A stretch of DNA of 64,000 nucleotides from Flavobacteriales bacterium. Its GTDB lineage: Bacteria > Bacteroidota > Bacteroidia > Flavobacteriales_F > PHOS-HE28. Each line of letters opens with the position of its first letter. Position 1 is the first letter of the stretch. Below, piece by piece: positions 1 to 9,136 of this stretch. The translations under genes were made by a program, and so were the position numbers. Location: assembly GCA_016705955.1 (NCBI GenBank), contig JADJKO010000001.1:248001-312000 (forward strand), written 5' to 3'. The notes beneath the pieces are model-generated. The model worked only from the letters and a program-made list of their open reading frames with translations, searched no databases and had not been told where the DNA came from.

Positions 1-1753
1 GTAGTACACTTCAACGGATGCTTCGACCACATCCTCGAAGAGATCCTGGAAATATCCGGCGGAGTATTGTGTCCCGATCTGTGGCTTCACTTTCGAACTG
101 CTGGGGATCCATACATCCGTGGGCAGTGCGATGCTACTGAAGCTGGCCAAGTGTACGTACTGCTGACCCCGGTTGAAGGAGGCCTTCACACTACTGTTCG
201 GTCCGAGGGTGTAGCGGGCGCTCAACCTCGGTTCCAATGCCATGTATGATGAGATGTGTTTGCCGGGTGCTATGGCCTCTTCGTCAACGGATCGGCCGCG
301 GTCATCCAGTTGGAACAAAGTGTACGGACCGACGTGATCAAAGCGCGTCAATCGCAGACCGACATTGACGCGAAGGAGGTCGGTCACGTCGAAGTCGTCC
401 ATCACGTAGAGCGCACTCTCATGCGCGTGCAGTTTTGGCGGTGTGGTGATGTCGAACTCGGTATCGCCGCTGCTCACCTCCACCGTGCTGGTGGTGTACA
501 CATGGTAGATGTACTGCCCTCCGTATTTCAAGTGATGACGTGCGTTGGGATAGTGGGCCAGATCCACCTTCATCCCGTAATCCTTGATGCCGCTGAAGAG
601 TTTGAAGGCGAACTGGTCCTGCTTGGCATCGAATGCGAAGGAGTAATCACTGAACGTCGCCGTGGTGTTCAGGAAGAGTTTCGGACCGAAGACGTGGTTC
701 CAGCGTGCGCTCACCGTGGTATTGCCCCATGGGATCTTGAAGGCCGGGTCTCCGGAATTCGAACCAGCGAATGTGAAGACATCCCGCCCGAAGTACCCGC
801 TGAGGAAGACGCGGTCCTTGTCGCTGAACTTGTAATTCGCCTTGGCGTTGAGGTCGTAGAAGTAGTAGCCGGCCCCACTGAAATTCGGCGAGTCCTTCAG
901 GAATGGTTTCGTGAGGATGTCGATGTAGGTCCTTCGTCCGCTGACGATGAAGGAACCGCGATCCTTCACGATCGGGCCCTCGAATGTGAGGCGCGAACTG
1001 ATCAAGCCGATCCCGCCTTGACCATGGAAGCCCTTGTTGTTGCCTTCCTTCATGGTGATGTCCAGCACGGAGGAGATACGGCCGCCATAATTCGCAGGCA
1101 TGCCTCCTTTGATCAGCTCGATGTTCTTCACGGCATCGGCATTGAACACACTGAAGAAGCCGAAGAGATGGCTGGCATTGTACACCGTAGCATTGTCCAA
1201 GAGGATCAGGTTCTGGTCAGGGCCTCCGCCACGCACATAGAAACCGCTGTTGCCTTCGCCGTTGCTCTTCACGCCCGGCAGGAACTGGATCGTCTTCAGG
1301 ATGTCCACTTCGCCTAGCAAGGCGGGCAAGGTGCTCAGGCGCTGCACGTCAAGGTCCACGGTACCCATCTGCGTTCCTTGCGTATTCTCCTTCTCCTTTT
1401 CCGCGATCACTTCGAATTCACGCGCTTGGATCACCTTCGGCTGTGCCTCGATGTTCAGTTTCAGGCTCGATCTTGAGATCCACCGTCTGGACGAAGTCCT
1501 CATATCCCACGTAGCTCATGACCAGCGTATGCTTGCCAGGCTCCAGATTCAGGACGTAGTAACCATAGACGTTCGTGGCAGCACCGCGCAATGTCTCCTT
1601 CACATACACGTTCGCACCGATCAATGCTTCCCCGTTGGAGACATCCTTCACATAACCGCTGATCGTCACCGTGCTTTGCGCGTGTGCGATCGAACAGGCA
1701 AACGAAACCGCCACGACGACCGTGGCTCCGACAATGGATCGAATCTTCCTCAT
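1..1753 (-). CDS. TonB-dependent outer-membrane receptor, 3' end beyond window, one frameshift
   Basis: This encodes an outer-membrane TonB-dependent receptor for an unknown substrate. Residues 1-25 are a signal peptide ending AHAQ. Residues about 29-95 form the carboxypeptidase-regulatory-like barrel of Bacteroidota receptors (VTISGYVKDV, GEALIGANVYV). A plug domain follows (LPALLGEVDILKTIQFLPGV, then a GFYVRGGG motif), and then beta-barrel sequence running off the window start (KPQIGTQYSAGYFQDL). The first 96 codons and the rest are in different frames. One surplus base near 1463 (CCTGAAA where CCGAAA would fit) separates DLKIEP from KLNIEAQPKV. The second frame is open wherever I translated it. 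A -7 box lies 10 nt before the ATG. No neighbouring SusD-like gene is visible to suggest the ligand. Confidence 0.86.
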
Positions 1754-1763
1754 TTGTGCGCTG

Positions 1764-1771
1764 CAAAGCTA
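1764..1771 (-). promoter_or_regulatory. -7 box TAGCTTTG for the TonB receptor
   Basis: This is a perfect match to the Bacteroidota TAnnTTTG element, ending 10 nt before the receptor ATG at 1753. No convincing -33 TTG was found. Confidence 0.5.
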
Positions 1772-1992
1772 TCGGCCTACATCGGTAGGTCAGGGCCGTT
1801 CGCAGGAGAGTGCTTCCGCTTGTACATTCCTTCCGTAGGATCTTGCGGAGTACACTGTTCTTTGGAATTGGCAGGCATCTGAAGATCTGTCGATGCGTGA
1901 ACCAACAATCGAAGTCGTCGATGGGTTCACCCATAACGGCGATCCTGGTCAGGCTACATTCCATTCTCGTCACTGCCATCTCAACGCTTTGC

Positions 1993-2000
1993 TACATTCG
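1993..2000 (+). promoter_or_regulatory. -7 box TACATTCG ahead of the tRNA-Pro array
   Basis: TAnnTTCG lies 10 nt before the first truncated tRNA-Pro unit at 2011, where a promoter for an ancestral tRNA at that position would be. The intact tRNA now begins about 390 nt downstream. Confidence 0.45.
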
Positions 2001-2010
2001 CGCCCTCTTT

Positions 2011-2392
2011 CGGGGTGTAGCGCAGCCCGGTAGCGTATCCCGCCATGCGGCGGGATGGTCGCTGCGAAATGCGGGAAAAGGGAATTCGGGGTGTAGCGCA
2101 GCCCGGTAGCGTATCCCGCCATGCGGCGGGATGGTCGCTGCGAAATGCGGGACAAGGGAATTCGGGGTGTAGCGCAGCCCGGTAGCGTATCCCGCCATGC
2201 GGCGGGATGGTCGCTGCGAAATGCGGGACAAGGGAATTCGGGGTGTAGCGCAGCCCGGTAGCGTATCCCGCCAAGGCGGCGGGATGGTCGCTGCGAAATG
2301 CGGGACAAGGGAATTCGGGGTGTAGCGCAGCCCGGTAGCGTATCCCGCCAAGGCGGCGGGATGGTCGCTGCGACATGCGGGACAAGGGAATT
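2011..2392 (+). repeat. Five tandem 76-77 bp units, each a truncated tRNA-Pro 5' half plus hairpin
   Basis: Units start at 2011, 2087, 2163, 2239 and 2316, and the intact tRNA-Pro starts in register at 2393. Each unit repeats the tRNA 5' acceptor strand and D arm (CGGGGTGTAGCGCAGCCCGG, then TAGCGTA). The anticodon arm is replaced by a 7-bp hairpin (TCCCGCC, short loop, GGCGGGA), followed by GGTCGCTG and a spacer of about 20 nt. No unit has a T arm ending in CACCCCG, so none can form an acceptor stem of its own. Units 1-3 carry the loop ATGC, and units 4-5 an AAGGC variant that is one base longer. Confidence 0.9.
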
Positions 2393-2466
2393 CGGGGTGT
2401 AGCGCAGCCCGGTAGCGTACTTGCATGGGGTGCAAGTGGTCGCTGGTTCGAATCCAGTCACCCCGA
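2393..2466 (+). tRNA. tRNA-Pro (anticodon GGG)
   Basis: The acceptor strands CGGGGTG and CACCCCG pair fully, with discriminator A. The anticodon stem CTTGC/GCAAG closes a 7-base loop ATGGGGT with anticodon GGG. The T arm contains GGTTCGAATCC. The length is 74 nt and no CCA is encoded. This is the only complete copy after five truncated units, and a terminator-like hairpin follows at 2472. Confidence 0.95.
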
Positions 2467-2471
2467 CTGGT

Positions 2472-2500
2472 AAAGGGCTGTCTCGAAGGAGGCAGCCCTT
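2472..2500 (+). terminator. Hairpin after tRNA-Pro
   Basis: AAGGGCTG pairs with CAGCCCTT around an imperfect inner stem, six bases after the tRNA. A near copy is at 2818-2848 after the GIY-YIG gene. Confidence 0.65.
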
Positions 2501-2510
2501 GCTGTTTGCC

Positions 2511-2762
2511 ATGGCTTGGTTCTACGTCCTCCATTCCGAGAAGCTTGACCGCTACTATGTGGGCCATACTTCTGAAACAGTTGCTGAGAGATTGCGCAAA
2601 CACCTGAGTGATCGGAAACATTGGACCGGCCGAGCACAGGACTGGCAAGTCGTGTACACGGAAGATCATCCGGACAAGGCATCGGCGTACCGTCGCGAAC
2701 GGGAAGTGAAGAGTTGGAAGAAGCGTAGTCGAGTGGAAGAGTTGATCTGCGCATCCCGGTAG
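2511..2762 (+). CDS. Small GIY-YIG nuclease family protein in a tRNA-flanked cassette
   Basis: This 83-residue single-domain protein belongs to the GIY-YIG (UvrC-like, YhbQ/URI-type) family. It starts MAWFYVLHSEK, has the strand YYVGHT in the GIY..YIG position, and an RLRKHLSDR helix. The start at 2511 fits the family; longer readings run through the tRNA. The gene sits between two copies of the tRNA-Pro 3' half plus terminator (2408-2500 and 2755-2848). Its own TAG stop is the CCCGGTAG of the second, degenerate tRNA copy. Family members are often solitary small nucleases of unclear role. The layout suggests a mobile or duplicated cassette at a tRNA gene. Confidence 0.82.
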   Translation: MAWFYVLHSEKLDRYYVGHTSETVAERLRKHLSDRKHWTGRAQDWQVVYTEDHPDKASAYRREREVKSWKKRSRVEELICASR

Positions 2763-2817
2763 CGTATCCCGCCAAGGCGGGAGGGTCGCTGGTGGGATCC
2801 AGTCACCCCGACTGGAG
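2755..2817 (+). repeat. Degenerate tRNA-Pro fragment (D arm to 3' end)
   Basis: This copy runs from CCCGGTAGCGTA through an altered anticodon arm (TCCCGCC-AA-GGCGGGA) and GGTCGCTGG to CCAGTCACCCCGA. The 5' acceptor strand is missing and the T loop is altered, so it is not a functional tRNA. With 2408-2466 it brackets the GIY-YIG gene. Confidence 0.85.
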
Positions 2818-2848
2818 AAAGGGCTGTCTCGCGTGAGGTAGCCCTTTT
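2818..2848 (+). terminator. Second copy of the tRNA-Pro hairpin, with T run
   Basis: AAAGGGCT pairs with AGCCCTTTT around TGTCTCGCGTGAGGT. This copy ends in four T, so it is the better intrinsic terminator of the two and would end GIY-YIG transcription. Confidence 0.7.
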
Positions 2849-2969
2849 CATGTGGAATGGTGCGCGCTCATTTTGACTGGACCGGACTTGATCATCATCT
2901 GGCGGAGTGGTCGCGGTGCAATTCCAATTGCCTGGTAAGATCCGTTCCTGTAGGACCGATCGGTCCATT

Positions 2970-2977
2970 TATATTTG
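2970..2977 (+). promoter_or_regulatory. -7 box TATATTTG for the aminopeptidase gene
   Basis: This is a perfect TAnnTTTG 18 nt before the ATG at 2996. It overlaps the alternative TTG start at 2975, so it supports 2996 as the start. Confidence 0.6.
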
Positions 2978-2995
2978 ACCGCTCCTGAACATTCC

Positions 2996-4889
2996 ATGAT
3001 ACCCTCGCTCATTCGGTCCACCACCGCTACCCTGCTCGTCTGCTCGGTGGCCTGCGGTCCCGCTGGTGATCAAGTCCCGAAGCAGAAGGGTTCCGAACCC
3101 ACCACCATGGACCACCACAGTCATGCCCGGCCGGACGATGCGCGGATCACGCACCTGGATCTTGATCTGTCCGTGGATATGGAGGCGAGGCGCATCAGTG
3201 GAACCGCACTTTACAAAGTAGAGTCGAAGTCGGACCGGATCATCTTCGATACGGACGGGTTGACCATTGAACGTGTATTCCTGGGTGATGGGTCCGATGC
3301 GCAATACACCATGGGGGATAGCAGCATGTTGGGCCGTTCCCTTGAGGTGCGGATCACCCCGGAGACCAAGGAGGTGGGGGTTGTTTACCACACCGGGGAT
3401 AGGGCCAAGGCATTGCAATGGTTGCGACCGGGCCAGACCACCGATCGTGAGTTCCCCTTCCTTTTCACGCAAGGCGAAGCGATCCTGACGCGCACATGGA
3501 TCCCGATCCAGGATAGCCCCGGGATCCGTTTCACCTACTCCGCGAATGTGACGGTTCCGAAGGAGTTGATGGCGGTGATGAGCGCAACGAACCCGACCGA
3601 GCATAGCGCCGACGGAACGTATTCCTTCCGCATGGACAACCCGATCCCGGCATACCTGATCGCGCTCGCCGTCGGGGACATCGTATTCGAATCCACGGGA
3701 TCCCGAACCGGTGTTTACGCCGAGCGCAGCATGGTGAAGAAGGCAGCGTGGGAGTTCGCGGATATGGAGAAGATGCTTGAAGCGGCAGAGACCCTCTACG
3801 GTCCTTATCGTTGGGGCCGGTATGATCTGATCGTGCTACCACCCAGCTTTCCCTTCGGCGGGATGGAGAACCCGCGACTCACGTTCGCAACACCGACCAT
3901 CATCGCCGGTGATCGTTCGCTGACCGCAGTGGTCGCGCATGAATTGGCGCATAGCTGGAGCGGGAACCTGGTCACGAACGCCACATGGAACGACTTCTGG
4001 TTGAATGAAGGGTTCACGGTGTATTTCGAACGTCGCATCTGTGAAGCGCTTTACGGAGTGCCTTATGTGGACATGCTCGGTGTTATCGGAGCGCAGGACC
4101 TGAAGGCCACAATGGAGAAACTGACCCGTGATGGCCAACCGGAGGATACACGGCTCTATTTGGACCTGGATGGCCGGAACCCGGATGATGGAATGACCGA
4201 TGTGGCGTATGAGAAGGGCTGTGCAATGCTCCGGACATTGGAAGCATTGGCGACCCGGCCGGTCTTCGATGCCTTCCTGAGGAACTACTTCGACACGTAT
4301 GCTTTCCAGAGCATGACCACGGAGCACTTCATCACGCATTTACAAGAGCATTTGTTGACGCCCAATGGGTTGTCATTCGATGTGAACGCGTGGACCGAGG
4401 GGGAAGGGTTGCCAGCGAATGCGGTCATGCCCACAAGCGATCGGTTCGACCTGGTGGAGAAGCAGATCGCGCGCTGGACCCTCCGGAACACCGGCCGCTG
4501 AACTCGCCACGAACGGTTGGACCACGTTCGAATGGATGCACTTCCTCAGGCACCTGCCGCAGGACATGAGAGAAGAACAGATGAAGGATCTGGACGGCGC
4601 CTTCAAATTCACATCCTCCGGCAATGCGGAGATCCTGGTGGCGTGGTTGGAGAACTGCATCCGCAACGACCACGAAGAAGCTTATACGCGCCTGGATGAA
4701 TTCCTGAACACCGTAGGGCGACGGAAGTATCTCATTCCACTGTACAGCGGATTGATCCGAAGTGAGAAGGGGAGGATCCTTGCGCAGAACATCTACCGTT
4801 CCGCGCGGCCGAATTACCACGCCGTCAGCGTTCGTACGTTGGATGATCTGTTGGCTTGGAAGGACAACAAGCCGCCAGCGCGCTTCTGA
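2996..4889 (+). CDS. M1-family aminopeptidase / leukotriene A4 hydrolase homologue, lipoprotein, one frameshift
   Basis: This is a zinc metallopeptidase of family M1, similar to LTA4 hydrolase. Residues 1-20 are a lipoprotein-type signal (LLVCSVAC), so it probably sits in the periplasm or on the surface. It has the N-terminal beta domain, the substrate motif FGGMENP, and the zinc site HELAHSW followed by NEGFTVYFE. The C-terminal helical domain continues in another frame (ATNGWTTFEWMHFLRHLP to DNKPPARF). One extra C in the CCC at 4479-4481 makes the first frame stop at 4501. Removing it gives about 630 residues, close to LTA4 hydrolases (about 610), so an assembly indel is likely. The stop abuts the convergent hydrolase gene. 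Confidence 0.9.
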
Positions 4890-5531
4890 TCACTCCCTTC
4901 CCAGCAAGCGCGCAAGAAGCACCGGCTCGAAGCGGTGCGCTCCATTGAACAGGTGTTTGCGGCAGGCGATCCCTGCTTGCTCCAGACGTCGCACGGCTAT
5001 GTCCAGCGCTTCCGGCCTGGCGAACTCGTCCTTATCACCGAGGACCAGATCCACCGGCGCATGCTTGAGGCGAGCCAAGGCCTCCCGATCGAATTCCGGA
5101 GGAATGGACCCGGACCAGAGCACCAAGCGCGCGATGGGTGTTGATCCCTTCAATGCCCACCGGGTGGCTGTTGCAACGCCTTGCGAAAAGCCCAGCACAT
5201 TCACCGGTGCGCCGGGCATGGCAACCCTGGATATTTCCTTGGCAAGCGCGTCGAGGTACGCGACGTGATCATCGATCTCGTTCAACCGATCCTCGCGTGT
5301 CATCCATGTCGCACCCACGCGAGCGTGCTCGGCATCGAGGTAGAACCGATTGAGGCCTTCCGGTGCCACAATGCATCGGCCATTCTCCAAGCCGTCGAAG
5401 TTGTTGAGGAAGTAACGCGCGAGCTGTCCATACCCGTGAAGCACGATCCAGATCTCCGGCGCCGCTTCCACCGATCCGAGGACATGGTAGCGCGCCGTGC
5501 GCTGAACGCGGATGAAGCGCTCGTCCATCAT
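4890..5531 (-). CDS. Alpha/beta hydrolase, phospholipase/carboxylesterase family
   Basis: This 213-residue esterase is probably cytosolic. The oxyanion-hole region is VLHGYGQLARYF, the nucleophile elbow is GFSQG, and a late Asp (LVLGDKDEF) and His (NGAHRFEP) complete the triad. It resembles the short YpfH/carboxylesterase group. The substrate is not predictable. The start follows directly on the stop of the E1 gene upstream, so the two are probably co-transcribed, with no obvious metabolic link. Confidence 0.85.
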   Translation of the reverse strand: MMDERFIRVQRTARYHVLGSVEAAPEIWIVLHGYGQLARYFLNNFDGLENGRCIVAPEGLNRFYLDAEHARVGATWMTREDRLNEIDDHVAYLDALAKEISRVAMPGAPVNVLGFSQGVATATRWALKGSTPIARLVLWSGSIPPEFDREALARLKHAPVDLVLGDKDEFARPEALDIAVRRLEQAGIACRKHLFNGAHRFEPVLLARLLGRE

Positions 5532-7646
5532 TCAATAAGCAAGCAGATCTTTCAAGGTCTCGCTCACTTTTTCGGCGCTCGGGATCATCGCCGCTTCCAA
5601 GGTGCTGTTCAATGGAACAGCGGGCATGTCCACGGATCCCATCGTGCGCACGGGGGCATCGAGTTGCTCGAAGCATGCATCCCCGATCCTTGAAGCCAGC
5701 GCTTGCGCGAAGGAGTTGGTGAGTTGTTCCTCGGTCACCACGAGGCAACGCCCGTGCGTTCGTACAGCGCTCATCACCGCTTCTTCATCCAAGGGCACGA
5801 GGGTTCGCAGATCGATGATCGTCACACGTCCTGGGAAGTTCTTCGCTGCGGACTTCGACCAATACACGCCCATGCCGTAGGTGATGATGACCGCCGCTTC
5901 ACCACGCGCGACGATCGCCGGATCCGCTTCCTGAACGATCCGCGCCTTTCCGAACGGAATGATGTAATCGGCCGATGGTTCGACGGTCTTCGCTTCCTCC
6001 GTGCCCTTGATCTTGCTCCAGTACAGGCCCTTGTGTTCCAGCATCACCACAGGGTTCGGGTCGTGGTACGCGGCCTTCATCAACCCTTTCAGATCGGCGC
6101 CGGTGCTGGGGTATGCGATCTTGATCCCCTTGATGTTGCACAACACGCTCTCCACACTGCTGCTGTGGTATGGCCCGCCGCTTCCGTAAGCACCGATGGG
6201 CACGCGGATGATGCAACTCACCGGCCACTTGCCCACGGTGAGGTAGCAGGAACGAGCCACCTCGGTGAACAGCTGGTTCAGGCCCGGCCAGATGTAATCC
6301 GCGAACTGTACTTCCACGATCGGCTTCAAACCGACCGCACTCATGCCCACGGTGCTGCCGATGATGAAGGCTTCCTGGATGGGTGTATTGAAGACGCGAT
6401 GTCCGCCGAAATCGCGCGCGAGTGTCGCGGCTTCGCGAAAGACCCCACCCAAACGAGCGCCCACATCCTGGCCGTAGAGCAGGCACTTCGGATCCTCCTG
6501 CATCAACTCGCGGATCGCGAAGAGCGCACTATCCACCATCACTGTGGGTTCGCGATCCTTCGGCGCACGTTCACCTTTTTCCTCGGTAATGGGCGTGGGA
6601 GCGAACATGTGCGTGGTGAGATCCTCCGCCGTGGGGTCCGCCGCTGCACATGCACGATCGAAGTCGGCTTGCACGCGCGCCACCGCTTGTTGTTCCAGCT
6701 TCCGCAATCCATCCAACTGGATGCGCTGATCCAGCAGTTGTTGCATGAAGCGTGGATGCGGATCACGCTTGCGGTGTTCTGCGAGGTCCTTCTCGCTGCG
6801 GTAGAACTCCATCCGCACACCGCTGGTGTGGTGGTTGAGCAGCGGAACCTTTGCATGCACGAGGAACGGCCTGCGCTCTTTGCGCACCGTATCGATCACT
6901 TCGTTCAGTGCGGAGTAGCACGCGAAAAAGTCAGCTCCATCGACCTGTCGGACTTCGAGGCCCTTGAAGCCTTTGGCGTAGTCACTCGCATCACCCACGC
7001 GGATCTCATCGGCACTCGCACTGATGTCCCACTCGTTGTCCTGCACGAGGTAGATGATCGGCAGCTTCTTCAATACCGCCATCTGGAAGGCCTCCGCCAC
7101 TTCACCCTCGGTGATGGAAGCATCGCCGAGTGAACACACCACCACAGGTGCATCGCTTTCCCCCGCACCGTTCATGTCGTGTGCGATACCTGCTTGTTCC
7201 TTATACCACATCCCCAGCGCAATGCCTGTGGTGGGGATGGCTTGCATGCCGGTCGCGCTACTCTGATGTGGGATCTTCGGCATATGCTCCCGGCGCAAAC
7301 TCGGGTGGCAGTAATAGGTGCGCCCGCCGCTGAAGGGATCATCGCGCTTCGCGAGCAACTGCAACATCAGTTCGTAAGGCTCCATGCCGATACCGAGCAG
7401 GATGCTGTCGTCGCGGTAGTAGGGCGCCACGAAATCCTGTGGCTTCAACTGAAGTCCGAGCGCGAGTTGGATCGCCTCGTGTCCACGACTTGTGGCGTGA
7501 ACGTACTTGCTCGTCAGCTTGAAGTTCGCCTCGTAGATCTCCGTCATCGCCTTCGCGGTACACATCAGTTCCCACGCGCGTAAAAGCGTGTCCTGATCGG
7601 GTGCGCTGGTCTTCTTGAGGTCCTTCTTCGAAACGGTGAGGGCCAT
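5532..7646 (-). CDS. Fused E1 alpha/beta component of a 2-oxoacid dehydrogenase (2-oxoisovalerate type)
   Basis: This 704-residue protein is a thiamine-diphosphate decarboxylase. Residues 1-350 are the alpha part, with the ThDP motif LGDASITEGE and a following QDN. A linker leads to the beta part, from about residue 370 (PTVMVDSALFAIRELM, LYGQDVG.RLGGVFRE), ending with a transketolase C-terminal domain. Fused E1 of this length is common in Bacteroidota and acts with E2 and E3 on branched-chain 2-oxoacids or pyruvate. E2/E3 genes are not in the window. The start MALTVSKKD at 7646 is preferred. A 191-codon in-frame extension would cross the opposite-strand AIM24 gene and lacks family similarity. 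Confidence 0.93.
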   Translation of the reverse strand: MALTVSKKDLKKTSAPDQDTLLRAWELMCTAKAMTEIYEANFKLTSKYVHATSRGHEAIQLALGLQLKPQDFVAPYYRDDSILLGIGMEPYELMLQLLAKRDDPFSGGRTYYCHPSLRREHMPKIPHQSSATGMQAIPTTGIALGMWYKEQAGIAHDMNGAGESDAPVVVCSLGDASITEGEVAEAFQMAVLKKLPIIYLVQDNEWDISASADEIRVGDASDYAKGFKGLEVRQVDGADFFACYSALNEVIDTVRKERRPFLVHAKVPLLNHHTSGVRMEFYRSEKDLAEHRKRDPHPRFMQQLLDQRIQLDGLRKLEQQAVARVQADFDRACAAADPTAEDLTTHMFAPTPITEEKGERAPKDREPTVMVDSALFAIRELMQEDPKCLLYGQDVGARLGGVFREAATLARDFGGHRVFNTPIQEAFIIGSTVGMSAVGLKPIVEVQFADYIWPGLNQLFTEVARSCYLTVGKWPVSCIIRVPIGAYGSGGPYHSSSVESVLCNIKGIKIAYPSTGADLKGLMKAAYHDPNPVVMLEHKGLYWSKIKGTEEAKTVEPSADYIIPFGKARIVQEADPAIVARGEAAVIITYGMGVYWSKSAAKNFPGRVTIIDLRTLVPLDEEAVMSAVRTHGRCLVVTEEQLTNSFAQALASRIGDACFEQLDAPVRTMGSVDMPAVPLNSTLEAAMIPSAEKVSETLKDLLAY

Positions 7647-7662
7647 GGCGATGAGTGAGCGG

Positions 7663-7670
7663 CTAAAGTA
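7663..7670 (-). promoter_or_regulatory. Possible -7 box TACTTTAG for the E1 gene
   Basis: This near match to TAnnTTTG lies 16 nt before the ATG at 7646. The last position deviates. Confidence 0.3.
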
Positions 7671-7733
7671 CAGGATGGACGGCGCGTGCTCAGGGAGGGT
7701 GCTCCGATAGCTTTGCGGCAGATCATTGAACAC

Positions 7734-8534
7734 ATGACCAGACAAGCGCACGAACTCGATCACCGCATCGTTGGCGACGACATGCAATGCGTGGAGATCA
7801 CCCTGGATCCGCAAGAGACCGTGGTGGCCGAGGCTGGCGCCATGATGATGATGGACGACGGCATCAGCATGGCCACCATCTTCGGCGATGGTCGTGGGCA
7901 GCAGCAGAGTTTTCTGGATAAGATGATGAGCGCCGGCAAGCGGGTGCTCACCGGCGAAAGCCTTTTCATGACCACGTACACAAACGAGACCACCGGCAGG
8001 CGCACGGCGTGGTTCGCCGCTTCGTACCCCGGCAAGATCATGGCGATGGATCTTCGCGACTATCAAGGCAAGCTTGTTTGCCAGAAGGATAGTTTCCTCT
8101 GTGCCGCGAAGGGCGTGAGCATCGGGATCGCCTTCCAGAAGCGGATCGGCGCGGGCTTGTTCGGCGGCGAAGGCTTCATCATGCAGAAGTTGGAAGGTGA
8201 TGGACAGGTGTACATCCATGCGGGTGGCACCACGATCGAAAGAGAGCTGGTGTCCGGTGAAACACTTCGCGTGGACACGGGCTGCTTAGTGGCCATGACG
8301 CAGACCGTCGAGTACGACATCCAATTCGTTGGTGGGATCAAGAACACACTGTTCGGTGGGGAAGGGTTGTTCTTCGCGCAATTGCGCGGACCGGGGAAAG
8401 TGTGGATCCAATCACTTCCCTTTAGTCGACTTGCCGATAACATCATTGCAGCAGCGCCGCGTGCCGGTGGCAAGAGCAAGGAGGAGGGAAGTATCCTCGG
8501 TGGCTTGGGCCGCTTGCTGGACGGCGATAATTGA
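7734..8534 (+). CDS. AIM24 / TIGR00266 family protein
   Basis: This 266-residue protein starts MTRQAHELDHRIVGDDMQ, which matches the family's usual beginning (HEIDYKIxGDDMQ), so 7734 is preferred to 7686. It has the pseudo-repeated beta-sandwich of AIM24-like proteins, with glycine-rich repeats such as GLFGGEGF and TLFGGEGLFF. The bacterial family has no settled biochemical role. The mitochondrial namesake supports inner-membrane organisation. The gene is divergent from the E1 gene and ends against the membrane-protein gene on the other strand. Confidence 0.9.
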   Translation: MTRQAHELDHRIVGDDMQCVEITLDPQETVVAEAGAMMMMDDGISMATIFGDGRGQQQSFLDKMMSAGKRVLTGESLFMTTYTNETTGRRTAWFAASYPGKIMAMDLRDYQGKLVCQKDSFLCAAKGVSIGIAFQKRIGAGLFGGEGFIMQKLEGDGQVYIHAGGTTIERELVSGETLRVDTGCLVAMTQTVEYDIQFVGGIKNTLFGGEGLFFAQLRGPGKVWIQSLPFSRLADNIIAAAPRAGGKSKEEGSILGGLGRLLDGDN

Positions 8535-8912
8535 TCAGTGCCCTTGTGGAGGCTGCGGCTTCCGGTCCAGCGCATTCAGGAGGCCTTGGACGATGGAAAG
8601 CACAAGGCTGAAGCCCAGTGCCCACCACCAACCGTCCACGGTGAAGCCCGGGACGATCTTGGACGCGAGCATCACCAAGGCGGCATTGATGACGAGCAGG
8701 AAGAGCCCGAGTGAAAGGAAGGTGATGGGCAAGGTGAGTACGATGAGCAGGGGCCGGAGAAGGTTGTTCAACAAGGCCAGGACTGCCGCCGTGAGGACCG
8801 CCGTGAGCACGCCGTTGACGTTGTCCAGATCTCCGAGGCTTACGCCGCGAAGCAGCAGGTCCGTGATCAGCACCGCGATGGTGGAAACGAGGAGTCGGAC
8901 AATGACGTTCAT
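8535..8912 (-). CDS. Phage-holin-like (IV) integral membrane protein
   Basis: This 125-residue protein has about four hydrophobic segments (VRLLVSTIAVLI, VLTAVLTAAVLALL, LTLPITFLSLGLFLLV, WWALGFSLVLSIV). It contains the NNLLRPLL motif typical of the PF04020/holin-IV group of small membrane proteins. Despite the name these are widespread chromosomal proteins without proven lysis function. The longer upstream reading is arginine-rich and unlike the family, so the start at 8912 is used. A TATTTTCA element lies six bases upstream. Confidence 0.85.
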   Translation of the reverse strand: MNVIVRLLVSTIAVLITDLLLRGVSLGDLDNVNGVLTAVLTAAVLALLNNLLRPLLIVLTLPITFLSLGLFLLVINAALVMLASKIVPGFTVDGWWWALGFSLVLSIVQGLLNALDRKPQPPQGH

Positions 8913-9136
8913 GGGCTGAAAATACAAAAGGCCCCGAAGGCCGTTCCTGAGCGTGAGTGCCAGCAAGACCTCACTCCTTCTCCATTTTCCGTGCAGTGGC
9001 CTTGCCACTTTTTGATGCCATAAGGAAGTATGCGCAACTGCGCGCCATCCGCCGCAGCGGATCCCTGCGTACCGTGCTGCGCTCCACCATTCTCCTTGGT
9101 GCCGATCCCGCCCCACCACTGCGAAACGCGATCGCC

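Noticed and set aside
256..1317. Plus-strand frame of 353 codons
   Set aside because: It is a shadow of the TonB receptor, whose minus-strand translation is clearly family-like.
2011..2392. Five additional tRNA-Pro genes
   Set aside because: The units lack the T arm and 3' acceptor strand, so they cannot be functional tRNAs.
2755..2817. A second functional tRNA-Pro
   Set aside because: The 5' acceptor strand is missing and the T loop is altered.
7647..8219. 191-codon N-terminal extension of the E1 protein
   Set aside because: It overlaps the AIM24-family gene on the other strand and has no E1 similarity.
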